Assembly: GCF_001039005.1 (NCBI RefSeq)
Contig: NZ_LDWR01000029.1
Location: forward strand, 124,001-188,000
Source of the DNA: Burkholderia cepacia
GTDB taxonomy: Bacteria; Pseudomonadota; Gammaproteobacteria; Burkholderiales; Burkholderiaceae
DNA length: 64,000 nucleotides
Direction of reading: 5' to 3'
The notes under the pieces are model-generated. The model ran no database searches. It had not been told where the DNA came from and was given only the letters and a program-made list of their open reading frames with translations. Positions 16,719-25,461 of this stretch are shown here, in pieces (within the stretch, counting starts at the first letter, position 1; each line of letters opens with the position of its first letter). The translations under genes were made by a program, and so were the position numbers.

Positions 16719-17959
16719 CCGAAGCGAACACGCCCCCGCAGCCCGCGCCGGGCACGGTCGTCGTGATCGGCGGCGGCCAGGCCGCCGGCTGGGTGCTGAA
16801 GACGTTGCGCGCGGAAGGCTACGCGGGCCGCCTCGTGATGATCGCCGACGAGGCGCACCTGCCGTACGAGCGTCCGCCGCTGTCGAAGGCCGTGCTGGCC
16901 GGCGATGCCGATATCGAAACCGTGCGCGTCGTGCGTCCCGACGAATTCGACGCGCTGAACGTCGAGGCGTGGCAGCCGGAACGCGCCGCGTCGGTCGACC
17001 GCGCGCGCCGCGTGGTGACCACCGCCAGCGGCCGCGAGATCGCATACGACCGGCTCGTGATCGCGACCGGCGGCACGTCGCGCCGCCTGCCGGACGCGAT
17101 CGTGAAGACGCCGAACCTGCACTACCTGCGCACGCTCGACGAAGCGGCCGCGCTCGGCGAGAAACTGCGCGCCAGCCGGCGCGTGCTCGTGATCGGCGGC
17201 GGCTGGATCGGTCTCGAAGTCGCGGCGACCGCGCGCAAGCTCGGCGTCGAGGCGGTCGTGGTGGAAGGCGCGCCGCGGCTGTGCGGCCGCTCGGTGCCGC
17301 AGATCGTGTCGGATTTCCTGCTCGACCTGCATCGCTCGAACGGCGTCGACGTGCGTCTCGGCGCGGCACTCGCGTCGCTCGACGCGCAGCCGGACGACGC
17401 ATCGAAGGTGCGCGCGACGCTGGCCGACGGCACGACGATCGACGCCGATTTCGCGGTGGCCGGCATCGGCCTCGCGCTGAATGCGTCGCTCGCGAGCGAC
17501 GCGGGGCTGGCCGTCGACGACGGCATTGTCGTCGATGAATTCGGCGCGACCAGCGACCCGGCGATCTTCGCGTGCGGCGACGTCGCGAACCATCACAACG
17601 GCTGGCTGAAGCGGCGCGTGCGGCTCGAATCGTGGGCCAATGCGCAGAACCAGGCGATCGCGGCCGCGAAAGCCGTGCTGGGCGTGCGCGCACCGTACGC
17701 GGAGATTCCGTGGTTCTGGTCCGATCAGTACGACGTGAACCTGCAGATTCTGGGCGATCTGCCGGCCGATGCACAGCTCGTCGTGCGCGGCGAACTCGCC
17801 GCGCGCCGCGCGACGCTGTTTTTCCTTGGCGACGGGCATGTGAGAGGTGTCATCGCCGTGAACAACGCACGCGAGCTGAAACTCGCGCGCAAGTGGATGA
17901 ACCAGGGCCGGGCAGTGGATACGGAAGCCCTGGCAGACACGACCAAAGCGCTTGCCTGA
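16715..17959 (+). CDS. FAD-dependent NAD(P)H:ferredoxin reductase of the oxygenase system
   Basis: 414 residues of the BphA4/AndAa-type glutathione-reductase-like family: N-terminal FAD motif VVVIGGGQAAGW, LPYERPPLSK near residue 55, second dinucleotide motif VLVIGGGWIGLEVA for NADH, and DEFGATSDPAIFACGDVA binding FAD. The C-terminal domain has WFWSDQYDVNLQILG. It passes electrons from NADH to the Rieske ferredoxin encoded at the start of the operon, completing a three-component oxygenase whose genes sit at opposite ends of the cluster. Its start overlaps the dioxygenase stop (ATGA). Confidence 0.92.
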   Translation: MTEANTPPQPAPGTVVVIGGGQAAGWVLKTLRAEGYAGRLVMIADEAHLPYERPPLSKAVLAGDADIETVRVVRPDEFDALNVEAWQPERAASVDRARRVVTTASGREIAYDRLVIATGGTSRRLPDAIVKTPNLHYLRTLDEAAALGEKLRASRRVLVIGGGWIGLEVAATARKLGVEAVVVEGAPRLCGRSVPQIVSDFLLDLHRSNGVDVRLGAALASLDAQPDDASKVRATLADGTTIDADFAVAGIGLALNASLASDAGLAVDDGIVVDEFGATSDPAIFACGDVANHHNGWLKRRVRLESWANAQNQAIAAAKAVLGVRAPYAEIPWFWSDQYDVNLQILGDLPADAQLVVRGELAARRATLFFLGDGHVRGVIAVNNARELKLARKWMNQGRAVDTEALADTTKALA

Positions 17960-17989
17960 CCGGGCAGAGAGACTACGGAGACACCCCGC

Positions 17990-19390
17990 ATGAGCACTTT
18001 CGACAACGTCGTGGCCGGTCGCGCCACGATGGAAGCTGCCGCCTCCACGCCCGGCGCGATCATCGCGCGGCTCGAGCGGCTTCCGGCCAACGCGATGCAG
18101 ATCCGCGCACGCGTGCTGATCGGTACCGCGACGTTCTTCGACGGCTTCGACGTGATCACGATCGCGGCGACGCTGCCGCTGCTGATTCACAAATGGGGGC
18201 TGTCGCCGACGCAGATCGGCATGCTGATCGCGTCCGGCGCGATCGGCCAGCTGATCGGCGCATTCCTGTTTCCCGCACTGGCCGAGAAGCATGGCCGCGT
18301 GAAGGCGATCGCGTGGAGCTCGGCCGTGATCGGCGTCACGAGCATCGCGTGCGGCTTCGCGCCGACCTTCGAGATCTTCGTGCTGCTGCGGATCCTGCAG
18401 GGGCTCGGGCTGGGCGGCGAGCTGCCGGTCGCCGCGACGTACATCAACGAGATCACGCGCGCGCATGGCCGTGGCCGCTTCGTGCTGCTGTACGAGATCG
18501 TGTTTCCGATCGGCCTGCTCGTGTCGATGGCGCTCGGTGCGTGGCTCGTACCGCGGTTCGGCTGGGAAATCATGTACTTTGTCGGCGGGCTGCCGCTGAT
18601 CCTGTCGCTCGTGCTCACGCGTCTCGTGCCGGAATCGCCGCGCTGGCTCGCATCGCGCGGGCGGCTCGCGGAAGCCGGGCGCGCAACGAGCGTGTTCGAA
18701 GCGTCGGTGCGCGGCGAGCTGCCGCCGGTCACGCAGGTCGCCGCGTTCGACGAGATGGTGCGCCAGCATCCGAAGCGCAAGATGAGCGACCTGTTCAGCG
18801 CCGCGTATCGCAAGCGCACGCTCGCGGTGGCGACGTTGTGGGCGACCTGCGGGTTCATCCAGTACGGGTTGTCGACGTGGCTGCCGACGATCTACAAGAA
18901 CTTCTATCATGCGCCGCTGCAGCTCGCGCTGAACCTCGCGGTGATCGGCTCGGTGATGGGCGTGCTCGGTTCGCTGGCGTCGGCGCTGCTCGTCGACAAG
19001 CTCGGCCGCAAGCCGGTGATCGTGTGGTCGTTCGTGCTGTGCGCGCTGTCGCTGGCGTTCGCGGGCATTTATCACGCCTCGTCGGTGTATGTCGTCGCGA
19101 TCTTCTGCTCGCTGTCGCTCGGGTTGATGGCGTCGGGGTTCATTACCGCGTACGTCTATACGCCGGAACAATATCCGACGAGCATCCGCGCGTCGGGCTG
19201 CGGGCTCGGCAGCGCGTGGCTGAAGATCGCATCGTTCGTCGCGCCGATGGTCGTGCCGCACGCGATCATCGGCGGGAACCTCGCACCGGCGTTTTACCTG
19301 ATCGGCGTCGTGCCGCTGATCGCCGCAGTGACCGTGCACTTCGTCGGGATCGAGACGAAGGGGAAGGTGCTGGAGGCGCTTGAAGCATAG
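17990..19390 (+). CDS. MFS transporter of the aromatic acid:H+ symporter (AAHS) type
   Basis: 466 residues with 12 predicted membrane segments. The first helix has the DGFDVITIA motif typical of aromatic acid symporters, the loop 2-3 motif is GRVKAIAW after PALAEKH, and helix 4 shows RILQGLGLGGELPVAATYINE, as in BenK/PcaK/MhpT. It would import an aromatic acid across the inner membrane. It follows the reductase by 30 bases with a GGAGACACC ribosome site, is the last gene of the operon and is followed by a strong terminator. Confidence 0.92.
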   Translation: MSTFDNVVAGRATMEAAASTPGAIIARLERLPANAMQIRARVLIGTATFFDGFDVITIAATLPLLIHKWGLSPTQIGMLIASGAIGQLIGAFLFPALAEKHGRVKAIAWSSAVIGVTSIACGFAPTFEIFVLLRILQGLGLGGELPVAATYINEITRAHGRGRFVLLYEIVFPIGLLVSMALGAWLVPRFGWEIMYFVGGLPLILSLVLTRLVPESPRWLASRGRLAEAGRATSVFEASVRGELPPVTQVAAFDEMVRQHPKRKMSDLFSAAYRKRTLAVATLWATCGFIQYGLSTWLPTIYKNFYHAPLQLALNLAVIGSVMGVLGSLASALLVDKLGRKPVIVWSFVLCALSLAFAGIYHASSVYVVAIFCSLSLGLMASGFITAYVYTPEQYPTSIRASGCGLGSAWLKIASFVAPMVVPHAIIGGNLAPAFYLIGVVPLIAAVTVHFVGIETKGKVLEALEA

Positions 19391-19416
19391 GCGCTGCCGG
19401 TAACGGCGGATGCAGC

Positions 19417-19447
19417 AAAAAGGCTCGGGCGACGTCCGGGCCTTTTT
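19417..19447 (+). terminator. Rho-independent terminator of the catabolic operon
   Basis: AAAAAGGC at 19417-19424 pairs with GCCTTTTT at 19440-19447, with CGG/CCG extending the stem inside. It lies 26 bases after the MFS stop. Confidence 0.85.
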
Positions 19448-19506
19448 GCGTTTGGCGGTCGGCATGTTCTAATCCAGCGTCCATTTTCCCGATCGCCGCC
19501 GCTGCC

Positions 19507-20058
19507 ATGCCCATGTTCGAACCCGTCACGCTCGATACACCGCGTCTTCTTCTGCGTCCGCTTCGCGAAGCCGATGCGCACACGTTGTTCGATCTCTGGT
19601 CGGATACCGAAGCGATGCGCTATTTCTCGTTCTCGCCGATGACGCACATCGAGCAGGCAGCGGAGCGCGTTGCACGCAACCTGAAGACGTCCGCCAGCGG
19701 GCAGGATCTGGTCTGCGTGCTCGAACTGCGGGAATCCGGCGAAACGCTGGGCGAATGCTCGCTGTTTCATGCGAACGAGCAATGCCGGCGTGCCGAGATC
19801 GGCTTCAGCCTGCGGCGCAAGTACTGGAGCGGTGGATACATGCGCGAGGCGGCGTCCACCATGATCGATCATGCGTTCGACACGTTGCGGCTGAACCGGC
19901 TCGAAGCCGATATCGATCCGCGCAACGCGGCGTCGGCGCGGCTGCTCGAACGGCTCGGCTTCGCGCGGGAAGGGCTGCTGCGCGAACGCTGGATTGTCGG
20001 CGATGAAGTGTCGGACAGCGCGCTGTACGGATTGCTCGCGAGCGATCGCCGCGGGTGA
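19507..20058 (+). CDS. GNAT acetyltransferase, RimJ/RimL type
   Basis: 183 residues. Acetyltransf_3 features are the opening LDTPRLLLRPLREADAHTLFDLWSD, central GECSLFHANEQCRRAEIGFSLRRKYWSGGYMREAAS (acetyl-CoA loop in a divergent R-x4-G-x-G/A form), and NAASARLLERLGFAREGLLRERW at the end. Relatives acetylate N-termini of ribosomal proteins or small molecules. It begins after the operon terminator, so it has its own promoter. ATG 19513 is an equally plausible start. Confidence 0.88.
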   Translation: MPMFEPVTLDTPRLLLRPLREADAHTLFDLWSDTEAMRYFSFSPMTHIEQAAERVARNLKTSASGQDLVCVLELRESGETLGECSLFHANEQCRRAEIGFSLRRKYWSGGYMREAASTMIDHAFDTLRLNRLEADIDPRNAASARLLERLGFAREGLLRERWIVGDEVSDSALYGLLASDRRG

Positions 20059-20082
20059 CGCGGCAGGGTCGGCGCCGGTCGC

Positions 20083-21009
20083 TCACAGTCTCGCGAGCCA
20101 GCCCTCGACCATTGCTTTCCCGCGCAGTATCGCGACCCATCGATCCGGCAATGCCTGCTCGCCATACAGCGCACCGGCGAGGCTGCCGGCGATTGTCGCC
20201 GTCGTATCCGTGTCGTTGCCGAGCGCGATCGCGCGCTTCACGCAATCTTCGTAGCTGCCCGTCGACAGCAGGCAGTGGATGGACGACCAGAAGCTGTCGA
20301 CCACATAACCGGACCCTTGCGGCGCATCGAAGCGGCCGTCGAGCACGATCTTCAGTTCGATCTCGTCGGCCGTGCCTTCGTAGCGCGCCAGCAGTTCGTC
20401 TTCGGCCGCGCGCACCGCATCGGGCGCCGGCTGGCCCTCGACGATGCCCAGCGCCGTCAGGCCATAAAGCGCGCAGCAAAGCTGCGAGCGCACGTGGCCG
20501 TGCGTGACGACGCTCTGCTTGCGTGCGAGGCCGATTACTTCGTCGCGTGATGCGGCAATCATGACCACGGGAAAGCAGCGCATCAGCGAGCCGTTGCCGT
20601 TGTCGCGCTCGTCATCAGGCCCGGCAGTGGCCGGCGCCGCGCCGGCCGCCAGCGCGTGGAACGCACGCTGCGTCTGCAGGCCGACGTCGAACACACGGCC
20701 GTCCGGTGTGAATGCGCCGCGATGAAACCAGTCCTGCAGGTTGTCGGCCAACGTGTCGAGATTCAGGTCGCGGTCGTGCAACAGCGCATCGAGCAGCGCG
20801 AGCGCCTGCGCGCCGTCGTCGCTCCAGGTGCCGGGCGGTACGCCGTCGTGCGCGGGTGCGAAGCCGGGCGGCGGCGTCATGTCGATTGCAGCGGGCGGCG
20901 GGATCGATGTGGCGTCGTGGAATTCGTACGGCACGCCCAGCGCGTCGCCGATCAGCAGGCCAAGCAGGCCGCCGCGCAGGCGGGAAAGTCGGTTCGAAAT
21001 GGCGGTCAT
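20083..21009 (-). CDS. ADP-ribosylglycohydrolase family protein
   Basis: 308 residues in the DraG/ARH fold. It opens with RLRGGLLGLLIGDALGVPYEF, has WSDDGAQALALLDALL (the first metal-binding pair, here SDDG rather than the usual TDDT) and ends with GNDTDTTATIAGSLAGALYG (second metal-binding motif). Such enzymes remove ADP-ribose from proteins or small molecules with Mg2+. No nitrogenase or ADP-ribosyltransferase gene is nearby, so the target is unknown. It is convergent with the GNAT gene. Confidence 0.88.
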   Translation of the reverse strand: MTAISNRLSRLRGGLLGLLIGDALGVPYEFHDATSIPPPAAIDMTPPPGFAPAHDGVPPGTWSDDGAQALALLDALLHDRDLNLDTLADNLQDWFHRGAFTPDGRVFDVGLQTQRAFHALAAGAAPATAGPDDERDNGNGSLMRCFPVVMIAASRDEVIGLARKQSVVTHGHVRSQLCCALYGLTALGIVEGQPAPDAVRAAEDELLARYEGTADEIELKIVLDGRFDAPQGSGYVVDSFWSSIHCLLSTGSYEDCVKRAIALGNDTDTTATIAGSLAGALYGEQALPDRWVAILRGKAMVEGWLARL

Positions 21010-21189
21010 CGGAAGGTGGCCGGGTGGAGCGGCTCGCGTCGCGGAATACCGTGCAGACTAGACCAATCGCATCGACGTGCCTAGCCGACGCAGTGCGGCC
21101 GGTGCGAATGAATGCCGCATGGCCCGCGTGCGCCGGTGAACTAGAGTCGAGCGGTAGCGGATCAAACCACACCGGGAAGACGACGCGCG

Positions 21190-21402
21190 ATGGCCAAGAA
21201 ATTTCCCCTGCATCCCATGCATCCGGAGAGGATCTGCTGGGGATGCGACAACTATTGCCCGACGCACGCGATGCGCTGCGGCAACGGCTCCAGCCGCACC
21301 CAGCACCCGAGCGAATTGCTCGGCGACGACTGGTATCGATACGGCGACTGGGGCATCGAAGGCGCGGATGCCGACGACGTGTCCGAACCCGGCAGGCAGT
21401 GA
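21190..21402 (+). CDS. DUF3079 family small protein
   Basis: 70 residues: MAKKFPLHPMHPERICWGCD, then NYCPTHAMRCGNG and HPSELLGDDWYRYGDWG. Four cysteines in two pairs (CWGCD and CPTHAMRC) suggest a metal or zinc site. The family is common in Burkholderia and has no known function. It is a free-standing gene between the ADP-ribosylglycohydrolase promoter side and hcp. Confidence 0.82.
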   Translation: MAKKFPLHPMHPERICWGCDNYCPTHAMRCGNGSSRTQHPSELLGDDWYRYGDWGIEGADADDVSEPGRQ

Positions 21403-21485
21403 TGGCGACAAGTTGCCTCACCCGCGAGCGTCCCGTTTCTTGATCTGCATCACGGTGGCGATAGGCGTGCCGAAACATCATGAAA

Positions 21486-21508
21486 AAGATGCATAAGAAA
21501 CGCATCTT
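21486..21508. promoter_or_regulatory. NsrR-like nitric-oxide-responsive operator before hcp
   Basis: A 23-base inverted repeat: AAGATGC at 21486-21492 and GCATCTT at 21502-21508, with a further base pair inside. NsrR sites of proteobacteria are 11-1-11 repeats with the same AAGATGC / GCATCTT ends, and hcp is a known NsrR target in enterics. It lies 90 bases before the hcp start. Confidence 0.72.
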
Positions 21509-21598
21509 GAAGCGGGCGAGACGTCCGGCGGCAAGGAACCCGCGTTCCGCCGTCGTGTGCGCTGACCCGCGCCCCCATGATCGAGAAAGGAGAGCACC

Positions 21599-23266
21599 GT
21601 GTTTTGCTACCAATGCGAACAGACCGACCGGACTGGCGCGCGGCCCGGCTGCGCGTCGGCGAAGGGCAACTGCGGCAAGGATGCCACGACGGCCGATTTG
21701 CAGGACCTGCTGGTCCATGCGGTGAAGGGCATCGCGCAATACGGCGCGATCGCGCGGGCGGCGGGCGTGCCCGATCGCGATGCCGACCGGTTCGTGCTGT
21801 ACGCGATGTTCACGACACTGACCAACGTGAATTTCCATGCGGCACGCTTCGTTGAGCTGCTGCGCGACGCGGCGCAGACGCGCGACCGCGTGAAGGCCGC
21901 ATGCGAAGCGAACGCGCGGGCGGCTGGAACGGCCGTTCCCGCGCCGCGGGGGCCGGCGACGTGGCAGCCGGCGGACGATCTTGCCGGCCTGCTGGAACAG
22001 GCCGCGACCGTCGGCATCGACACGGGCCTCGACAAGGTGGGCGCGGATATCGTCGGCCTGCGCGCGCTGGTGCTGTACGGGCTGAAGGGCGTGTGTGCGT
22101 ACGCGCATCATGCGCGGGTGCTCGGCTACGAGCGTGACGATATCTACGAGGGCATCGAGGCGGCGCTCGCGTTTCTCGCGAGCGAGCCCGACGACGTCAA
22201 TGCGCTGCTCACCCAGGCGCTCGATCTCGGCCGGTTGAACCTGACGGTGATGGAACTGCTCGACAGTGCGAACACCGGCCGTTTCGGCGCGCAGCAGCCG
22301 ACCGCCGTGCGCGTGTCGCCGGTGGCGGGCAAGGCGATCCTCGTGTCGGGCCACGATCTCGGCGATCTGTACGCGCTGCTCGAACAGACGGCCGGCACGG
22401 GCATCCAGGTGTACACGCACGGCGAAATGCTGCCGGCCCACGCGTACCCGACGCTCAACGCATTTCCGCACCTGGCCGGCAACTACGGCGGGGCGTGGCA
22501 GGACCAGCAGAGCGACTTCGCGCATTTCCCCGGGCCGATCCTGATGACGTCCAACTGCATCATCGAGCCGATGCCGCAATACCGGCAGCGGATCTTCACG
22601 ACGGGGCCGGTCGGCTGGCCCGGTGTGCGCCATCTCGAGCATCGCGATTTCTCCACGCTGATGCGCGCCGCGCAGGCGCTGCCCGGGTTTCCGGCCACGG
22701 CGCCGGAAGAGACGATCACGGTCGGGTTCGGCCGGCATGCGGTGCTCGGCGTCGCGGACAAGGTCATCGACGCGGTCAAGGCAGGGCAGATCCGCCATTT
22801 CTTCCTGATCGGCGGTTGCGACGGCGCGGCGCCGGGCCGCAACTACTACACCGAGTTCGCGGAGCAGGCACCCGACGACACGGTCGTGATGACGCTCGGT
22901 TGCAACAAGTACCGGTTCAACCGGCACGCGTTCGGCGATATCGGCGGCATTCCGCGGCTGCTCGACGTCGGACAGTGCAACGACAGCTATTCGGCGATCC
23001 GGATCGCAACGGCGCTCGCCGACGCGTTCGATTGCGGCGTGAACGACCTGCCGCTGTCGCTCGTGATCTCGTGGTTCGAGCAGAAGGCGGCGGCCGTGCT
23101 GCTGACGCTGCTCGCGCTCGGCCTGCGCAACATCCGCCTCGGGCCGACGCTGCCGGCGTTCGTCACGCCGGGCGTGCTCGCGGTGCTGGTCGAGCAGTTC
23201 GGCATCCAGCCGATCGGCGACGCCGGTGCCGACCTTGCCGCGTCGCTGGCGCGCAAGGCCGCTTGA
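21599..23266 (+). CDS. hcp: Hybrid cluster protein (hydroxylamine reductase / NO reductase)
   Basis: 555 residues; a GTG start at 21599 preceded by GAAAGGAG. The N-terminal cysteines are Cys3, Cys6, Cys18 and Cys25, the class II (Escherichia coli-like, [2Fe-2S]) spacing. Hybrid-cluster ligands are visible in order: HGEMLPAHAYP, TSNCIIEP, GGCDGA, LGCNKYRFN, GQCNDSYSA and SWFEQKA. The enzyme removes NO or hydroxylamine under low oxygen in the cytoplasm. Its neighbour 13 bases downstream is the matching reductase, and the NsrR-like site upstream fits control by nitric oxide. Confidence 0.95.
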   Translation: MFCYQCEQTDRTGARPGCASAKGNCGKDATTADLQDLLVHAVKGIAQYGAIARAAGVPDRDADRFVLYAMFTTLTNVNFHAARFVELLRDAAQTRDRVKAACEANARAAGTAVPAPRGPATWQPADDLAGLLEQAATVGIDTGLDKVGADIVGLRALVLYGLKGVCAYAHHARVLGYERDDIYEGIEAALAFLASEPDDVNALLTQALDLGRLNLTVMELLDSANTGRFGAQQPTAVRVSPVAGKAILVSGHDLGDLYALLEQTAGTGIQVYTHGEMLPAHAYPTLNAFPHLAGNYGGAWQDQQSDFAHFPGPILMTSNCIIEPMPQYRQRIFTTGPVGWPGVRHLEHRDFSTLMRAAQALPGFPATAPEETITVGFGRHAVLGVADKVIDAVKAGQIRHFFLIGGCDGAAPGRNYYTEFAEQAPDDTVVMTLGCNKYRFNRHAFGDIGGIPRLLDVGQCNDSYSAIRIATALADAFDCGVNDLPLSLVISWFEQKAAAVLLTLLALGLRNIRLGPTLPAFVTPGVLAVLVEQFGIQPIGDAGADLAASLARKAA

Positions 23267-23279
23267 GCGGGATCGTTCG

Positions 23280-24302
23280 ATGACTTATCGGATCGAAATC
23301 ACGACGCGCGACGGCGAACGGTTCGGCTTCGGCTGCGACGCCGAACAGGATCTGCTCGCGGCGGCGGCCGACGCCGGCATCACGCTGCCGTCGCAGTGCC
23401 GGCGCGGAAGCTGCGGCGCGTGCCGGGCGACCGTCGTCGACGGTGCGTACGAGATGCCGGCCGACAGCGCCGGCGTGCTGCCGGCCGGCCAGCGCGGCGC
23501 GGTCCTGTTGTGCCGGACCACGCCGCGCGGCGATCTGCGGGTCGCCGCACCGTACGACCGGACCAAGGTGCTGCTGCATCCGGTGCCCGTGCGCGCCGCG
23601 CGGATCGCGACGCTCGACACGATCGCAGCCGACACGATGCGCGTCGAGTTGCAGGTCGAGCCCGACGACGCCTCCGGCTCGGCCGTGGAGTTCGAGCCCG
23701 GTCAGTTCGCCGAACTCGAGGTGCCGGGCAGCGGTGTGCGCCGCCCGTATTCGCTCGCGAACACGAGCAACTGGGACGGCCGCCTCGAGTTCCTGATCCG
23801 GCTGCGGCCGGACGGCTGGTTCTCGACGTACCTGCGCGAGCGCGCGCGGCCGGGCGATCTGCTGACGGTCCGCGTGCCGATGGGCGGTTTCGGGCTGTTC
23901 GCGGACAGCCTGCGGCCGCGCTGGTTCGTTGCGGGCGGCACGGGTCTCGCGCCGATCCTGTCGATGCTGCGACGCATGGCCGAGTATCAGGAGATGATCG
24001 ACACGCGGCTGTTCTTCGGCGTCAATCAGGAAAGCGAACTGTTCATGCTCGACGAGCTTGCGCGTTTGCAGGCCGACCTGCCGCAATTGCGGGTCGATCT
24101 GTGCGTATGGCGGCCGGGTGCGGAGTGGGCCGGGTTTCGCGGCACGCCGGTCGACGCGTTGCGCGCGGCGCTCGCGCAGGCCGGTGCGCCGCCGGACATC
24201 TACGTGTGCGGGCCGCCGCCGCTCGTGCAGGGTGTGCGGGACGTCGCTGTCTCGGCAGGCGTGCCCGATGCGCGGATCGCGAGCGAGCGTTTTACGGGGT
24301 GA
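23280..24302 (+). CDS. NADH oxidoreductase for Hcp (N-terminal 2Fe-2S ferredoxin, FAD and NAD domains)
   Basis: 340 residues. A plant-type ferredoxin domain comes first, with cluster ligands Cys40, Cys45, Cys48 and Cys78 (CRRGSCGAC...LLCRT). An FAD domain (RRPYSLANTSN) and an NAD domain (FVAGGTGLAPILSMLRRM and YVCGPPPLVQGV) follow. This is the BenC/phenol hydroxylase reductase order; in E. coli Hcr the ferredoxin domain is at the C-terminus, so the same function is reached with a different arrangement. It begins 13 bases after hcp and is certainly co-transcribed. Confidence 0.9.
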   Translation: MTYRIEITTRDGERFGFGCDAEQDLLAAAADAGITLPSQCRRGSCGACRATVVDGAYEMPADSAGVLPAGQRGAVLLCRTTPRGDLRVAAPYDRTKVLLHPVPVRAARIATLDTIAADTMRVELQVEPDDASGSAVEFEPGQFAELEVPGSGVRRPYSLANTSNWDGRLEFLIRLRPDGWFSTYLRERARPGDLLTVRVPMGGFGLFADSLRPRWFVAGGTGLAPILSMLRRMAEYQEMIDTRLFFGVNQESELFMLDELARLQADLPQLRVDLCVWRPGAEWAGFRGTPVDALRAALAQAGAPPDIYVCGPPPLVQGVRDVAVSAGVPDARIASERFTG

Positions 24303-24430
24303 TGCCCGCGGGTGTTGCCTGCGCGTTGCAGTGAGGCGAGGGCGGTTTTTCTGGGTGCGGGTGACTTGCCGGATTCACGGGGCGAACGTACTCTTTGTCG
24401 ACACCACGATCCTCCAGCGGGTTCTCGACC

Positions 24431-24844
24431 ATGCAAGCCCATCCCCTGCGTCTTTCTCCCGGCGACGATCTGCGCGCATCCATCGAGGAAGCGTTGCGTT
24501 CGCACGGTGCGCACGCGGCATTCGTGATCCAGGGCATCGGCAGCCTGAGCGTCGCGCAGTTGCGCTTTGCCGGCGCCGACCTGCCGACCGAACTGCGCGG
24601 CGACCTCGAAATCCTGACGCTGGCCGGTTCGGTCTCGCCGGACGGCGCGCACCTGCACATGTCCGTTTCCGATGCGAGCGGCCGCGTGTCGGGCGGCCAT
24701 GTGGTGAGCGGCTGCGTGGTGCGCACGACCGCCGAGATCCTGCTCGCGCTGCTGCCCGCGCATCGTTTCGCTCGCGAACCCGATGCGGGTACCGGCTTCA
24801 ACGAGCTGGTGATCCGTCGCGAGCCGGGCGGCGATGCCGCGTGA
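24431..24844 (+). CDS. PCC (DUF296) domain DNA-binding-type protein
   Basis: 137 residues, a whole PCC domain: LRLSPGDDLRASIEEAL, AFVIQGIGSLSVAQLRFA, EILTLAGSVSPDGAHLHMSVSDASGRVSGGHVVSGCVVRTTAEI and a C-terminal TGFNELVIRRE. The histidines in HLHMSVSD and GGHVV match the metal site of this trimeric family. Plant relatives bind DNA through AT-hooks, but bacterial single-domain forms have unknown roles. ATG 24431 is chosen as the family start. Confidence 0.85.
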   Translation: MQAHPLRLSPGDDLRASIEEALRSHGAHAAFVIQGIGSLSVAQLRFAGADLPTELRGDLEILTLAGSVSPDGAHLHMSVSDASGRVSGGHVVSGCVVRTTAEILLALLPAHRFAREPDAGTGFNELVIRREPGGDAA

Positions 24845-24917
24845 GTCCGCCGACGCAGCGCCGAAACCTTGAATATTCAGAACTTCCCGCCATCCGTCAT
24901 TCGCAAGGAGATCCTGC

Positions 24918-25430
24918 ATGGATGATTCCGAAATCGAACAGAAAGTGTGGGACATCGTCCGGACCTGGCTCGAGGGCGCGACGCCCGAGCAATGGCACCG
25001 GTTCGCCGCGCGTTCCAATTACGACGGCAACGGACACGCGCTGCGCTGGCTGCTCGACAACCGCAACGTCGATCACGCGACCGCGCTGCTGATCTACTGG
25101 AATCTCGGCGCCGCATGGTTCGTCCAGTACGCGAACGAAAGCGATCTGGGCGACGCGTCGTATCAACTGGACACGTTCCGGCTGCTGCGTGAAATCGAAC
25201 GGCGCTACGCCGAAGGCTATTACGCCGATCATGGGATCTGGTTCGATCCGCATGACTTCGAAGGCGCGGGCCCGAGCGATTATCCGGATGTACCGGTTGC
25301 GCGGCCGGTGCCGGCGTTGATGCTGCAGCCGACGAAGGGCCGCGAGTATGTCGATCTCGACGAAGCGGAAGGTTATGACGAGGGTCTGCCGTTCGACGTG
25401 GTCGAGCGGATCAGCGCGCTTTACGACTGA
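24918..25430 (+). CDS. DUF4274 domain protein
   Basis: 170 residues. The WHRFAARSNYDGNGHALRWLLDNRNVDHATALLIYWNLGAAWF core is the DUF4274 signature, in which the Asn-Tyr-Asp/Trp-Asp-x-Gly motif follows an aromatic-rich helix. The rest is acidic and rich in Tyr/Trp. Family members are often encoded beside contact-dependent or polymorphic toxin genes as possible immunity proteins, but no toxin is seen here. An AAGGAG ribosome site precedes the ATG. Confidence 0.78.
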   Translation: MDDSEIEQKVWDIVRTWLEGATPEQWHRFAARSNYDGNGHALRWLLDNRNVDHATALLIYWNLGAAWFVQYANESDLGDASYQLDTFRLLREIERRYAEGYYADHGIWFDPHDFEGAGPSDYPDVPVARPVPALMLQPTKGREYVDLDEAEGYDEGLPFDVVERISALYD

Positions 25431-25461
25431 CAGGGCAGGTACCCGGAGCCGAAGCCGCATG

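Noticed and set aside
6068..19390. That the cluster could be the known anthranilate or indole-acetate pathway
   Set aside because: No beta subunit of a dioxygenase and none of the iac-type genes are present; the ThDP, AspDH and VOC genes do not belong to those pathways.
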